DNA of 64,000 nt, from assembly GCA_037074705.1 (NCBI GenBank), contig CM073591.1, forward strand, positions 164,018,032 to 164,082,031, read 5' to 3'. The notes under the pieces are model-generated. The model saw only the letters and a program-made list of their open reading frames with translations. It was not told where the DNA came from and made no database searches. Position numbers and translations under genes: made by a program. The DNA is from Zhengitettix transpicula. Its lineage: Eukaryota > Arthropoda > Insecta > Orthoptera > Tetrigidae. Position 1 is the stretch's first letter. Each line of letters starts with the position of its first letter. This document shows, one piece after another, positions 23,550 to 33,835 of this stretch.

Positions 23550-23659
23550 TAATGTCTACCATAAAAGGGACAAGTAAATTAAACGCATAAATAGTTGATT
23601 ATTACATTTAATGGCGCCCAACGTGAGGAAAATTAAACGATAACTTGTTGTTTATTACA
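23550..23659 (+). repeat. Two tandem modules with primer-binding-site-like sequence at the end of LTR A
   Basis: LTR-type ends (TTACA) occur three times: 23545-23549, 23602-23606 and 23655-23659. Between them lie modules of 57 and 53 bp. Module 2 has TGGCGCCCAACGTGAGG; module 1 has the related but weak TGTCTACCATAAAAGGG. Both continue with AAATTAAACG and a T-rich stretch to TTACA. Confidence 0.7.
23612..23627 (+). promoter_or_regulatory. tRNA-Lys-type primer binding site
   Basis: TGGCGCCCAACGTG is complementary to the 3' end of tRNA-Lys(CUU), the primer used by several retroviruses and gypsy-like elements. It lies 5 bp after an LTR-like ATTACA end. Confidence 0.7.
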
Positions 23660-23669
23660 ATATATATAT

Positions 23670-23964
23670 TGTAACATGATTATGTTGAATTTTCGATTTA
23701 TTGCCTTTGTCAGGGTCCGTTTGCCGCGCCGCATATTGTGAAGTATTAGGTTGTAAGACGCGCGCAGAGACGTGGCAAGGCATTTCCGCATAGGACTCGT
23801 TAGAGGATGAAGGTCTCAATGATGTAATAGAAACATGTTATAAATAACCACGCCCTGCAGATGTTGAATGTTTCATGGCTCGAGAAATAACATTAATTAC
23901 AAATAAAACTGTTTTGGTATTATAAATTGAGTCGAGAAACGGAAGGAAGAGGACGAACGCTACA
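23670..23964 (+). mobile_element. Short solo LTR, different family
   Basis: A 295-bp element starts TGTAACATG, ends GCTACA and is flanked on both sides by (AT)n. A TATA-like TTATAAATAA (from 23838) and an AAATAAAA poly(A)-signal-like string about 60 bp later give the U3-R-U5 order of an LTR on the plus strand. No internal region is present. It lies in the AT tract that separates LTR A from LTR B. Confidence 0.65.
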
Positions 23965-23978
23965 ATATATATATATAT

Positions 23979-24666
23979 CGTAATACTAATTAGAGGCCAG
24001 TAATGATAATAATAATTGGACTGTTAGCGGTACCAATCTTCAAAATACAACAATGTAGGCGGTCTTTGTTTGCGGGCTGCAAACGCTTTCTGGAGGCAGG
24101 CTGTCTGATATCGTAGGCGGGAGAGGAAGGAAAATTGTTTCAGAACGAACAGCGTGACCTAGAGTATACAAAATTCAACCGAGAAAGTTACAAGTTTTTA
24201 AACCCAAGTATAACGTTTGGACAGCGAGATACTTTGTAAAAAAACTGCAAAGATTAATCAAGCATTTGCGCCACATGAAGATTCCTACGCATATTGAGAT
24301 AAACATTTTCCACGTAAAGACAATGTGTAACGATATGTCTGGCTGATTATCCGGAGGTGCAGCAGATCCAGTTCCCGGAGGAAAATTCAATAACTACGAC
24401 CGTGTGTTTGATAATCAAGTGTAGAGTCAGTGATTCCTGCCCTTTTTGGTGTAAATTGTGTGCCCAAGCCGAGGAAACTAAGTCTGGTACCAACCGAACA
24501 TTTTTGTAAGTAGAAACCTAGTTAATTAAGTTTGTAAACGATAGTAAAAGGTATTCGTCAGATTTCGTTCGTCTCATTTTGGTTCTGATTGTTAATTTCT
24601 TAATTTATAAATTCTATGATTGTTCTTTACTTATCAAGCCCAGGTAATTTACAATTATTCATTACA
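23979..24666 (+). mobile_element. Solo LTR, family G, copy B
   Basis: Begins CGTAATAC (TG altered to CG) and ends ATTCATTACA in AT flanks; 688 bp. Its head shares AATTGGACTGTTAGCGGTAC and ACAACAATG with copy D at 63640. Its tail shares GTCAGATTTCGTTCGTC and TTATCAAGCCCAG with copies A and C. Shorter than A and C by about 300 bp, so internally deleted or a subfamily. Confidence 0.75.
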
Positions 24667-24921
24667 ATATACATATAGTAATTCAGAATGCCTCACTTTG
24701 TCCACAATTCATCACTCCTGTCACTCGGATGGAATTAATTTAGGTAGAAATTTCGTCTGCGCTTACAGATGTTCCGTGGCGAAATATGCGCCCCTGACCT
24801 ACCGTTCACTTCTTCCTGTAGCGGCAACAACTCCAGCCAGACTTTGTACATCCTCGTCAACCAGCCTCTCACGCGAGTTGAAAAATAATGACGTCATTGC
24901 TTGTAAATAAATACGCAGTGC

Positions 24922-25681
24922 CAGTGGTGGCTCGTGACTTTTTGAAGTTAAGTGCTACATCACCCCAAGCAACCATTTCTACAATGATAACTATGTAAAA
25001 TATTAATACTACAACAGCGACAGTGTTGCCAACACACTGACGGGCCCTTAATATGCTACATTTCTAATTCTGTCTACTTAATTTCCAATAGTATCTAATA
25101 TTTAAAAGCGGCAAAATTTAGCACCAAATTGACACTTGTTTATAACCCGAAAGTATGTTTACTTTGTACATATTTTTAATTAAGTTAATTTTTAAAACAA
25201 GCCACTGAGCAGTGTTGCATGCAGGGTCGTGAGATAGATATGCCCCTTAATTGTTATTTTCTTTAATAACTTTTTATTTTTATTTTTTGAAATATTACCT
25301 AAAAAGGAGGAATATTAGTTTTGTTGTTAAAACAAAGTACTTTAAAATAAGATTTATAATTACTCAATAGTTCAGTTTAAGTTAGATTTCGTAGCTTACG
25401 TCTGGGGCCGCGCGTCTGTTTCATTGTTATGTTTGGGGGACAAATGCTGTAAGAATTCTAGCACGAGAATCAGTCAGTTAGAGCTGTACGGTTGACGCGG
25501 TGCTGTGAAAATGTCTCATGAGCATGCGCATTTGTCATTCAAGTTAAAAATCCTGTGCTATCGCAATGAATGGCCCGCTGGCTGCTTTAGCAGGAGCTAG
25601 GAATAAAAGTTAAGAAATTATTTCTTGCAAGATTAATGTATGTGCTGTAGCACATGAGCAGATATGCACAAGCCACCACTA
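24922..25681. mobile_element. Non-autonomous hAT-like element
   Basis: A 760-bp element begins CAGTGGTGGCTCGTG and ends with the inverted form AGCCACCACTA. The inverted similarity continues inward to GTGCTACA / TGTAGCAC. Flanking 8-mers are CGCAGTGC (24914-24921) and TGCAGTAT (25682-25689), sharing GCAGT; the three differences are transitions. CAGTGG termini with an 8-bp duplication are typical of hAT transposons. No transposase is encoded. Confidence 0.75.
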
Positions 25682-25894
25682 TGCAGTATAATACCAGTGT
25701 TGGGATTATTAATATTACCAGGCTCTATTACGTCAACTTAAATCCACTGGAATCATATCCCACATTATTAATAAGATCCATTATAATTTTTGTAACTCAT
25801 TGTTTTTTCTTTAATGCTGCTTGCCACTTAGACAACAATTATTTTTATAATCGCTACAGTCATTATCGACGCTGAATACTCTTACATTAAACTT

Positions 25895-25998
25895 GTCGAC
25901 CAACTAATTCGGTGGAGTTTCTCAGTATGGAAACTTACGCAACATTCAAGCCCTCGCCGGGATTCGAAATTTGTAATGACACTACACCACAGGACGTC
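25895..25998 (-). repeat. tRNA-derived SINE, minus strand
   Basis: Reverse complement carries TGTGGTGTAGTGTCATTA (A-box region) and TTTCGAATCCCGGCGAGG (B-box region) with tRNA-like spacing, then a tail with TTCCATACTGAGAAACTCC that resembles the SINE body at 34.9 kb. Confidence 0.7.
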
Positions 25999-26270
25999 TG
26001 CATAAAATTGTTTTTGTCCATATTCTGGATTAATCTTTACAAAATTTGCTTTTCATTATATTATGTCTCAAATTAAAATAAAACGGGTCCGACTGAATAT
26101 TCTCAAATGGTAAAAGATAGTTTAAGGTCGACTCAAAGTTACTTTCTTTTTCAGAAAAAAAAACATTTAGCTATTTTTCTGTAAAACGAAGGAAATCTGG
26201 GTTTTTGAACGTTTGCCACTTCGTCTCAATACGGCGCATCGCAGTTGAGTATTTCTAAAATCCTTATTAT
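25999..26270. other. AT-rich intergenic DNA, no feature seen
   Basis: Nothing recognised. Confidence 0.4.
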
Positions 26271-26271
26271 T

Positions 26272-26303
<32 letters not shown>
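26271..26303. repeat. (AT)n microsatellite
   Basis: About 16 TA units directly adjoin LTR copy C; they are the insertion site of that LTR. Confidence 0.95.
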
Positions 26304-26308
<5 letters not shown>

Positions 26309-27360
26309 GCCAATTAATTAGGCCATTAATTGTTTCGTCATAAAATTTGAATGGTTTGAGAAATCCATTATAGCGGTCTGATCGAACAAAGCAACAATGA
26401 GAGAAGCGAGCTTACTTAGCTTTGTCGAAAAGTCAAAAATGGCGTATGCGCGCTAAAACTCGGGAGAACTAGGAGTCAGTTTGCGGAAAAACATCGTGAG
26501 GAGCAGAACAAGTAATATCACTGTTAGCTGAGAAAGATTGTTAGGAGCTCACGGCGGAAAGACATTATGAGGAGCAGAACAAGAAATATAATTTGAGCAG
26601 AGACTAGACATCGTCAATGTATAACTAGTTAAAGTTGTAAATTAATACGAAGAAAACATTCACGCCACAAGTATTGCATAGTAAATAATTGAAAAGTAAG
26701 AGCAGTTTAAGTCTACAGCCAGGAGCTAAAGAAAAGTTAGTTCGCTCCGAAAGAATAAACAGTTAAAATAAATCGTCAAGGAGATACGTTGCAGTTTACG
26801 TCCAATTCAGTAAAAGACTAATAAATCTACGAATCATAGAGTTCCGGTAAGGCGAGCAGACATCAGATAGCTGACATTCAGGAGGATCATCCGAGTTCCT
26901 GTGAGCCTATCAATTTTGACATCAATAGTGTAAAATCTGTGAGTTGATGTTTAGAATCAGTGTATAATTTTGCAATAGTGTACTTCCGAAACCAAAAATA
27001 ATGCTTGTACCAGCTGGACAGATGTAAGTAACAAAACCAAAACTAATGATTAATTGTAAACGCTAATTACAGGATAAGGTCAGATTTCGTTCTCTTTTAA
27101 TTGTCAATCAAAGTTAATTTCTTTACTTTTAAATTTCTTTCTATCGACATATTGTTTAGATTAATTTTAAACTGCTTGTTAATGAGATTTTTAAATCAAT
27201 TTGTTGTGTCCATTATCAAACCCAGTGAAGGCCCTGAGAAATTAATATTTTAAATTCTAATTGTTTTTGAGTTAGAAGCCACAAAGTGAAAATAAATAAT
27301 TTTATGTATTAAATTTATTATTTCTTTTATTTAATTAAACCCAACCTGTTGATTATCACA
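26304..27360 (+). mobile_element. Solo LTR, family G, copy C
   Basis: 1057 bp from TTAATGCCAATTAATTAGGC (terminal TG eroded) to GATTATCACA, inserted in (AT)n on the left with ATATATATA on the right. It shares with copy A GCGCGCTAAAACTCGGGAG, GAGCAGAACAAG, CATTCACG and GTCAGATTTCGTTC, plus TTATCAAACCCAGTGAAGG followed by CCCTGAGA at 27213-27239. No primer binding site or coding region follows. Confidence 0.8.
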
Positions 27361-27439
27361 ATATATATAATAACGGTATAAAGATTTATTTAATCGGTTC
27401 GACCATTTTATTTTAAAAAAGAGAAAGTAGATTCTGAAA

Positions 27440-27680
27440 CTGTGTCATATTGTCTTCAGATGACAGTTTGTTATTTATTGAAACGCTTCTACGCTTTTAT
27501 ATAACAACGATATGAATTAGGTAAAGAAGTAACAGGCAAAAATGAGTGTTAAAATAAATACAACACAACGTTTCTGCAATCATTGCTTTCGGCAGGTGAT
27601 TCAAAAAGTAAAAATGCCAACGATGTAGGGATACGAAGAGGTAGAAATAAAGAAATGTAAAAATATACTTAAATCACTCG
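27440..27680 (-). repeat. Penelope-like element 3' end fragment
   Basis: AACACAACGTTTCTGCAATC, ATTGCTTTCGGCAGGTGATT and the preceding AAAATAAATACAAC match, on the minus strand, the PLE end attached to the GIY-YIG frame at 53.4-54.0 kb. A hammerhead-like core is discernible at 27565-27596 (CTGCCGA, stem GCAA/TTGC, AGAAACGTT). Confidence 0.6.
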
Positions 27681-27836
27681 ATTTCAAGCAATGTACATAG
27701 AAAAGTACTATTTTTATAATATAGATTCACGTCATACTGATTTAGTGAGATTGAAGCTGATGATTGGTGTTGACGCCTGCATGCATGACATTGCTTAAAA
27801 TAGGTTTAAGGATTTCTAAATAATATCACTTTTAGG
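27681..27836. other. AT-rich intergenic DNA
   Basis: Nothing recognised. Confidence 0.3.
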
Positions 27837-28307
27837 TCCTAGAGAACTCTGGCGGAGGCTACCTTTGGGGATGCCTTCACATCTCTCTAGTTTTTTGAAC
27901 TAAGGTTCCCAAATACGTAGGCACCTCGGCCTGTTTTGAGGTGTGTATGTTCCGGGTTCACAGACTTTGGGCATACGGTAAGAGTTGTTATCTGTTCCCA
28001 TTGGAACAGTCGGCCAGCTTCCTCCTAAACTGGTCGAGGCACGGAGAAGGGAATGCTGCTTCGCACAGCAAACTCCTCTCCCGCTATCGGAATGGCGTGG
28101 GACAAGTATCAAATGCCCGACCTACCTGATGCAGGTTTTTCTAGGATTTTCCGGGTAGGATCCTTAATCCATAGACCGGAGACCCTAGTTAACCCTTGGC
28201 TACCTTCCTCTACCCTTCCGCATCCCCCCTATTAAATCCCTTCCTATGCTATGAAAGGGGAGTTGCCACTATGTGGATTACCCTCACGTAGCCTGTTACC
28301 TAAAAAA
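27837..28307 (+). mobile_element. R1 retroposon, near-complete copy
   Basis: 471 bp, from GAGAACTCTGGCGGAGGC to GTAGCCTGTTACCTAAAAAA. It is the best preserved copy here over the main body and lacks only the first ~40 bp of the reference at 19398. The A-tail fixes the plus orientation. I could not find a target duplication, consistent with 5' truncation or decay. Open frames on both strands (for example minus 27900-28112) are shared by all copies in conflicting frames and are not genes. Confidence 0.85.
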
Positions 28308-29290
28308 AATCTTGTGTGTTTCCTCATACTGCCCATTTTAAAATATAAATCATGCTACCTCGAATTATTCAAACAATTATCTTATATAAAAGATAATTCT
28401 TAATTATTACCGTGGTATTCGTAGACTGAGTAATAATTATTTTTAAGTCAACTGCAGTAAACTAAGAAGAGAAAAGACACTGATATATTAGAAGAATATT
28501 CTCGTTATAAAAAATCCCTTATATTCAAAGGCGTGTAGTTGGTATAACATATTTTTTGAAGAAAGAATTGGTGTGGGGCTCATAGGAAATCCATGATGCG
28601 AACGTTACTTTTGCCTGACACACAAGAAAATATGCATATTTTACGAGAACCTAAGGTCTTCTCTCAAACCCGATAGCGATTCTTTGTCAACATGATGAAT
28701 GTTTGCGAGGTCAATGATGTGTAAACATAATTTCACCCACATATAGAACGATGATACGCAGTTTTCGTTTTACGGAGGGTGTGCCTGTGTATTACAATTC
28801 TGCAAGATTCACATACTTAGAAATTATATATGATAAAAACATGTGTTAACATATGTGGATATAAAGGAAATAAAATTGCTTTAGTGGATGCTGAGTCATA
28901 TAAATATGCGTCAACATAGTGATTACCTATATGCTTCAGTGTATTTAGATTTGATGTATTGTACAATGTGCAAAATGTAATGAGTGCTTTATTTATGTGT
29001 TATTTAAATGTTAATTAGTGGAATGTTGTTTTGAAATTATGCAAAATGAGACACAAAGTTGGACACGGCGAAATATCGAGTAATTTGAGAAGTCCATAGC
29101 AGGTAATTTTATGACCATAAGGATCAATGCCCTTTCTGTGAGCCCAAGGGCAGGAGTCATAATAAGCGAACAGGTGTGACAGACCCAGTTTTGTATATAC
29201 TTGTAAGTATTTTCAAAACCAAAGTTTTTGATGCGGAAAATTGCCCGCGATCTCAGTCGCTAGTGGAGATGAAGAAGAAGGTGTAGAACG
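28308..29290. other. AT-rich intergenic DNA, no feature seen
   Basis: Nothing recognised. Confidence 0.4.
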
Positions 29291-29292
29291 GC

Positions 29293-29385
29293 TATGTATA
29301 GGGTAATCCGCATAGTGGCCAATCCCCTCTTATAGCATAGGAAAGGGACTGAAAGGGAGGATGCGGACAGCACACCGAGACCTGC
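29293..29385 (-). repeat. R1 retroposon, 3'-end fragment
   Basis: GGGTAATCCGCATAGTGGCC, TTATAGCATAGGAAAGGGAC and GAAAGGGAGGATGCGGA are the last ~90 bp of R1 in reverse orientation; beyond this the sequence diverges. Confidence 0.8.
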
Positions 29386-29963
29386 AAATCGTAATCCATC
29401 ACCTTCCCTAAATATCTGACATATGACAAGGCGTGACGAACTCCTGAAACATACGACAGTGAAATTCCAATGACCAACAGTCCTTCTCAAGGACGTGTTC
29501 AACTTAGTAAATTTTTTCAAAGGGGTAGGTTAAATTTCTGGAGCTTTTGTTAGTCTAGTTTCTTATACTTACAGTTATATTTAAGTAGTATGGATTACTG
29601 TGAATAAAACAACGATAATCAACGATTGAGGAGTTGTGCATCTGAGTTGTAGATTGTATTTTGTAAATTAAATTTTATTTTAAACATCAACCATTTGTAT
29701 TCACTAATTAATTGTCCCCACAATTGATCAAAGCCAGGCCTCCTGAGATACGCAACTTTCAGAGTCTCATGCTCAACTCAAGTACTCACGCGTCCTGGCA
29801 AGTTTCTTATCAGCTCCCTGCTTTGATCGCGAGGATCGCGTAATTAAATTTAATAAGACAAACTAAAAGGAAGATTAAAAAATCTCATAACGTTGTTATT
29901 TTGGCTTCATTTTGACAAGAATATTTTGGACATCTGACGGTTCATTGTATTAGTCAGTTACAT
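29386..29963. other. Intergenic DNA
   Basis: An 86-codon minus frame (29520-29260) overlaps the R1 fragment and is not supported as a gene. Nothing else was recognised. Confidence 0.3.
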
Positions 29964-30660
29964 CAGTGGTTGACAAACTGTGGAACGCGTGGTACTTCAA
30001 GTGATGCCAAGTGGTACTCGTGTGGTCCTTTATTTTCCACGAATGGATGTTGCTATAATGCCATTATGGTACATATTATATACCACTCTAAATTCGTAGA
30101 AGACTCCAAGCCGAATTAAAAAAGCGCTGGCACCCATTGAAATTTGCAAGTTTCATCCTATCCGTGAATTTGATCCCAGGCTACGTGCAATGTGATTCAC
30201 TTGTTTTGCCGTGTTTAATAGTACGCAGTTCCTTCAAGATGGATAAATTCGTTATCTTAAAAGTGCCAACACCTGAGTAAGAATCACAAAATGGTGATTG
30301 TAACAGAAAAGTTTCGCGTTCTCCTGAAAAAGCATCAGTGCCAACATTTCCTCGGAATGCTGAGTGAAGGGGTTCCCCGAAAGATTACCAAGATGATGCT
30401 GATGGCTTTGTTATGCAAGGTCCTGAGTCCTTTGCCGATATAGGATCAACAACCCACTATTCAGAAAATGTAACTGACAAGTGTTCGTATCTTCTGTCAT
30501 TACTACTGTAACGACTAAATTACGTATTGAGCGATTAGTCTCAGAGAGGCAAATCTGTGGTGTTTGGTGAATCCTGCTCGTGCTGTTTCCCCGCCCACAC
30601 ATTATGTCTGGTAATCCTGTGAGCATCCTAGTTACTGGTACTGGACATTGTAGTAGCCAA
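29964..30660 (+). mobile_element. hAT-type element, 5' part with start of a transposase
   Basis: CAGTGGTTGACAAACTGTGG at 29964 resembles the CAGTGGTTC..AACCTGTGG termini of hAT elements. About 280 bp inside, a frame begins at 30239 with MDKFVILKVPTPE, like the N-termini of hAT transposases of the ZBED type, then breaks; later pieces such as DIGSTTHYSENVTDKC fit the same class loosely. A 3' terminal repeat and an 8-bp duplication were not found, so the element is truncated. The assignment rests on the terminus and start motif. Confidence 0.5.
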
Positions 30661-30739
30661 GAAGCCTATGTGTTTGGTAATTATTCTTAATTTTCTAAAT
30701 TATTAAATATATGCACCATTTGCAATATTACTTCTTGAT

Positions 30740-30857
30740 GAATAGGAAAAATAGCCAATTCAGACCAAAAAGAGATAATATAAATACCACTCATTCAGGT
30801 GTGGTATTTATATTATAACTTTTTTTGTCTGAATTGGCTTTCTTTCTTATTCATTAT
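30740..30857. repeat. Near-perfect palindrome with 50-bp arms
   Basis: GAATAGG at 30740 to CCAC at 30790 is the inverted copy of 30801-30856, with a 10-bp spacer TCATTCAGGT. The inner arm sequence GTGGTATTTATATTA and the outer GAATTGGCT..TTATTC match the outermost part of the PLE ends at 33.8-34.1 and 53.4 kb. It is best read as two PLE termini joined head to head. Confidence 0.85.
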
Positions 30858-31149
30858 TTTCAACCAGACAATTTTTTTTTAATTACTGCTTGTTCTCGTG
30901 ATATTTTAGTTAATTCAAAATTTATGTTTTCGTACATGAATCTTTAAGTTATTTTTGTTGGCGGCCCACAATATTTAGAAAGTCTCATGTTCTATGCTAA
31001 GCCGAAAAAAAAATATTTTTCATCAAACAAGCTGAGTGACAGAATTCTGGTGTCACAACAGATCAGATCTTCACAGTAATGTAAATCATGGAAAAATGTT
31101 ATTAATATAAAAATGATATTTACAATGTATTTATGGATTTTCAGCTAGC
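30858..31149. other. AT-rich intergenic DNA
   Basis: Nothing recognised. Confidence 0.3.
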
Positions 31150-32150
31150 ATAAGACATTATTTCCCGAGGTAAGCTGTTCAAAACAATGAGAGAATTCGG
31201 AAAACCCATCAAAGATTATAAGGTTGGAAAACATGTCTAAAATACACAAAATACAAGGTAAAGATTGAAGACGAACTTACAAGGGATTTTGCATGTCATC
31301 AAAGACTAAGTCAGGGATATACAATCTCCACACTCCTCTCCAATTCAGCTCTACATAAAGACATGAAGAAAGTAAAAGTGAATAATCCTGGATGCACACT
31401 ACGTTACCATTTAAGTCAGAATTTGGCATATGTTGATGATATTAATTTGTTATTCTGAATGATTTAGAATCAAATCTGACGAGATTCGAAAACGAAGGCT
31501 TAGAATAAACAAATTTTGAACTACGTAAATATTCTCTTAACAGACCAAGAAAATGGGGGAAGACAATTTAGTTAAATGAGAAAAATTATGGAATAAGTAA
31601 CAGATTTAAATATTTAGTATCCATAGTAACGGCAAAGAACAATATAAAGAAATAAATAAAAGCCAAAGTTACTTCTCAATTTCTGAGTGCAATCAGATTA
31701 TGCAATCTTAACAGGAACCTGAAAAGCAAGGTATATCGTTCAGTGGTAAAGCCAGTGGTGATGTATGGTTCCGAGACCTACCCTAACTAAGATTAATGAA
31801 GAACTATTGAAAAGGAGGGAAAGAAAGATACTGAGAATAATATATGGTCCTGTAAATGATAATGGGCAATAGAGGATAAGAAATAATGCAGAATTTATAA
31901 TACTATAGAACAATCCAGTTATAGTGGCTGACATAAAAAACAATAGATTCAGGTGGCTGGGACATGTTTACACAGTTTACACAGGTAGACCAAGAGGACG
32001 ACTGAAAGGACGACCATTGTAGAGTTGGTTGGATGATGTCGAGGGGGATATAAGGAAAACGGGAATAATGAAGAGGAGAACTAAGTCAGAGAACAGAGAC
32101 GAATGGGCAAATATTGTGCGAGGGGCTAAAGCCCTTCAAGAGCTGTAGTG
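31150..32150 (+). pseudogene. LINE reverse transcriptase, 5'-truncated, many stops
   Basis: Plus-strand pieces in order: LFKTMREFGKPIKDYKVGKH (near 31170-31230); AYVDDINLLF (31424-31455) with the YVDD catalytic box of reverse transcriptase; MYGSETY (near 31760); ILRIIYGPVNDNG (near 31830); RFRWLGHVYT (near 31945); WLDDVEGDIRKTGIMKR (near 32020) and EWANIVRGAKALQEL (32100-32146), which ends at TAG. This order is that of the widespread insect LINE ORF2 whose tail reads 'R..RW.GHV.RM', 'GRPR..W.DDV..D'. At least six frame changes or stops are needed, so it is long dead. Clade is uncertain (RTE- or Ingi-like tail). Confidence 0.85.
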
Positions 32151-33835
32151 CCAAAGAGTACGGAAGGGAAGGAACATGATGGAGTCGGTGATAAGGCATT
32201 TCTTCGATTAGACGTATGTGTTTTAAAGGCCTTTTATTCCACGAATATCATAAAGACGAAACCAATCAACTGTTTGTATGCGCTCTAGTTGTCTCGCTGA
32301 TCGCACTTTCTCCACGCATCCAGGACCTGATGCGAAAAAATTAAGGACACCTTTCGCAATAATTCTGGCAGTAAGAATGAATAAACCTAACAAGCGATGA
32401 TGAATTTTTAATATGAACAAAGAGAAAATTTATTCTCGTGAACGAGAATCTGCCTTCAAAGAATCTCACAAGAAAATTTTTAGTCGCTTTCCGCCACTCG
32501 CTTATTTACAGATATTTTTATATGTCTTAATTATTGAAATATCGTGATGATATATACTTTTTCTTCAAAAGAACAAGGTCGTAAATTAACGATTCATTGA
32601 CAGTAGTACTTCAGTTTACTGGTCCTCGTGGAAGTGGTACTTGTTACAAAAGGTTTGAAACCTGTGTATGAGAGTTGACCAAAGCGACGTTGAAATACAT
32701 TGACGAATGAAGCAGACGACGAAAGACATGGTGAAACGTGGAGGTGAACACAGGTTCTGAAACCGGAACTGAGTTTAATTGTCTGGACTCTTTCGTGAAG
32801 GTTGAGGACGAGTTTAATTTTATACCATAAATATTTTGGTCTCATTATACTTGTATTCTGCAAAAATAATAATTGAAACTTATTTGGTATTTTCGTAGGT
32901 TGCACACGTGAGTACCAGTTATATATAAACACTTACTGGCCATCCTATCATGACCAGCTATTATTTCGCTCTGTAGTCGCTAGTTGGTTGGATGACATGT
33001 AGTAAATTGCTACAAAGAAGTCATTTGTTTCTAAAGATACGAGTAATTGCCTTCGAACGTTGGATGCTTGAGGCGCTCGGAGTATTGGGGTTAATTGGCA
33101 ACAAACATTTTATTTACCTACGAATCCATGCCCCTTACGTGAATTAGTAAATTTTGAAGGCTCAATTATGGCTTTAATTTATTGCTTCAGAATAAAATTG
33201 CTCAGACGGTTTTCTTTGAAGCCACAGATACCCTGCCCAAATAGTGGAAAGCAGATTATGGACCATTAACCATTTAGAAGTTGGCGAACGGAAGGATGTT
33301 TTGTATTGCTTAAAATGTTGTTAAAACTGTATATGACAAGTTTACTGAGTTTAATCAAAATCTGTTGGCCCCTTTTGTGCTACAAATAAAAAACTTTGGC
33401 CATTTGCTCTAAAGATTTTAGGTTATCAGTTTTGCATGCTTCAGAACTTTCTAATGATTTATTACAAATATTTCATTATTCATCGAAATCTCTCCGACAT
33501 TTTTCTTAAATAAAATGAAATCATCATAAAACTCCGCTGTTTTGACTAGTGGATGGTGGATGGCAGATTAATATCACTAAGAACATTTTCCGGATAACGT
33601 AAAACTAACGTTTCAAGTTTCAATTAAATCTGACCGACGGCATTCTGGTTAAATACGAACAAAGTCAACGTTACACTAATTCCGATGACTTTGGTTTCTA
33701 ATCTTCTGATACCATATATGAAACAACGTAAAAATATTCTTAATTCGACAAAAAATTTTTATTAAATATATATATAAGTACGTTTGATGAATCTATTGAG
33801 TGTTTGGCAATTAGTTTAATGAATATAATGTATAA
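32151..33835. other. Intergenic DNA with unassigned frames
   Basis: Minus frames at 32932-32594 (112 codons) and 32420-32223 have no motif I recognise. 33100-33600 is mixed composition and might be degraded transposon, but nothing specific supports that. Confidence 0.35.

Larger units (their letters stand above)
22684..23659 (+). mobile_element. Solo LTR, family G, copy A
   Basis: A 976-bp element begins TGTAATGC and ends ATTACA, with the TG..CA ends of an LTR, and sits between ATATATAT on both sides. It shares with copies C and E the block TTATCAAACCCAGTGAAGG (from 23394) and GTCAGATTTCGTTC. A sequence near the 3' end, TGGCGCCCAACGTGAG (23612-23627), matches a tRNA-Lys primer binding site except for its last bases. 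No gag or pol follows. I infer a Ty3/gypsy-type element from the ATAT target and the tRNA-Lys primer. It also carries a short tandem run of TTTCATTTCGTTCAT near 23255-23310. Confidence 0.8.

Noticed and set aside
27900..28129. Several 60-70-codon frames on both strands in R1 copies
   Set aside because: Different frames are open in different copies, so there is no conserved protein; they reflect the GC content of R1.
32594..32932. 112-codon minus frame
   Set aside because: No recognisable domain, low-complexity context, no supporting signals.
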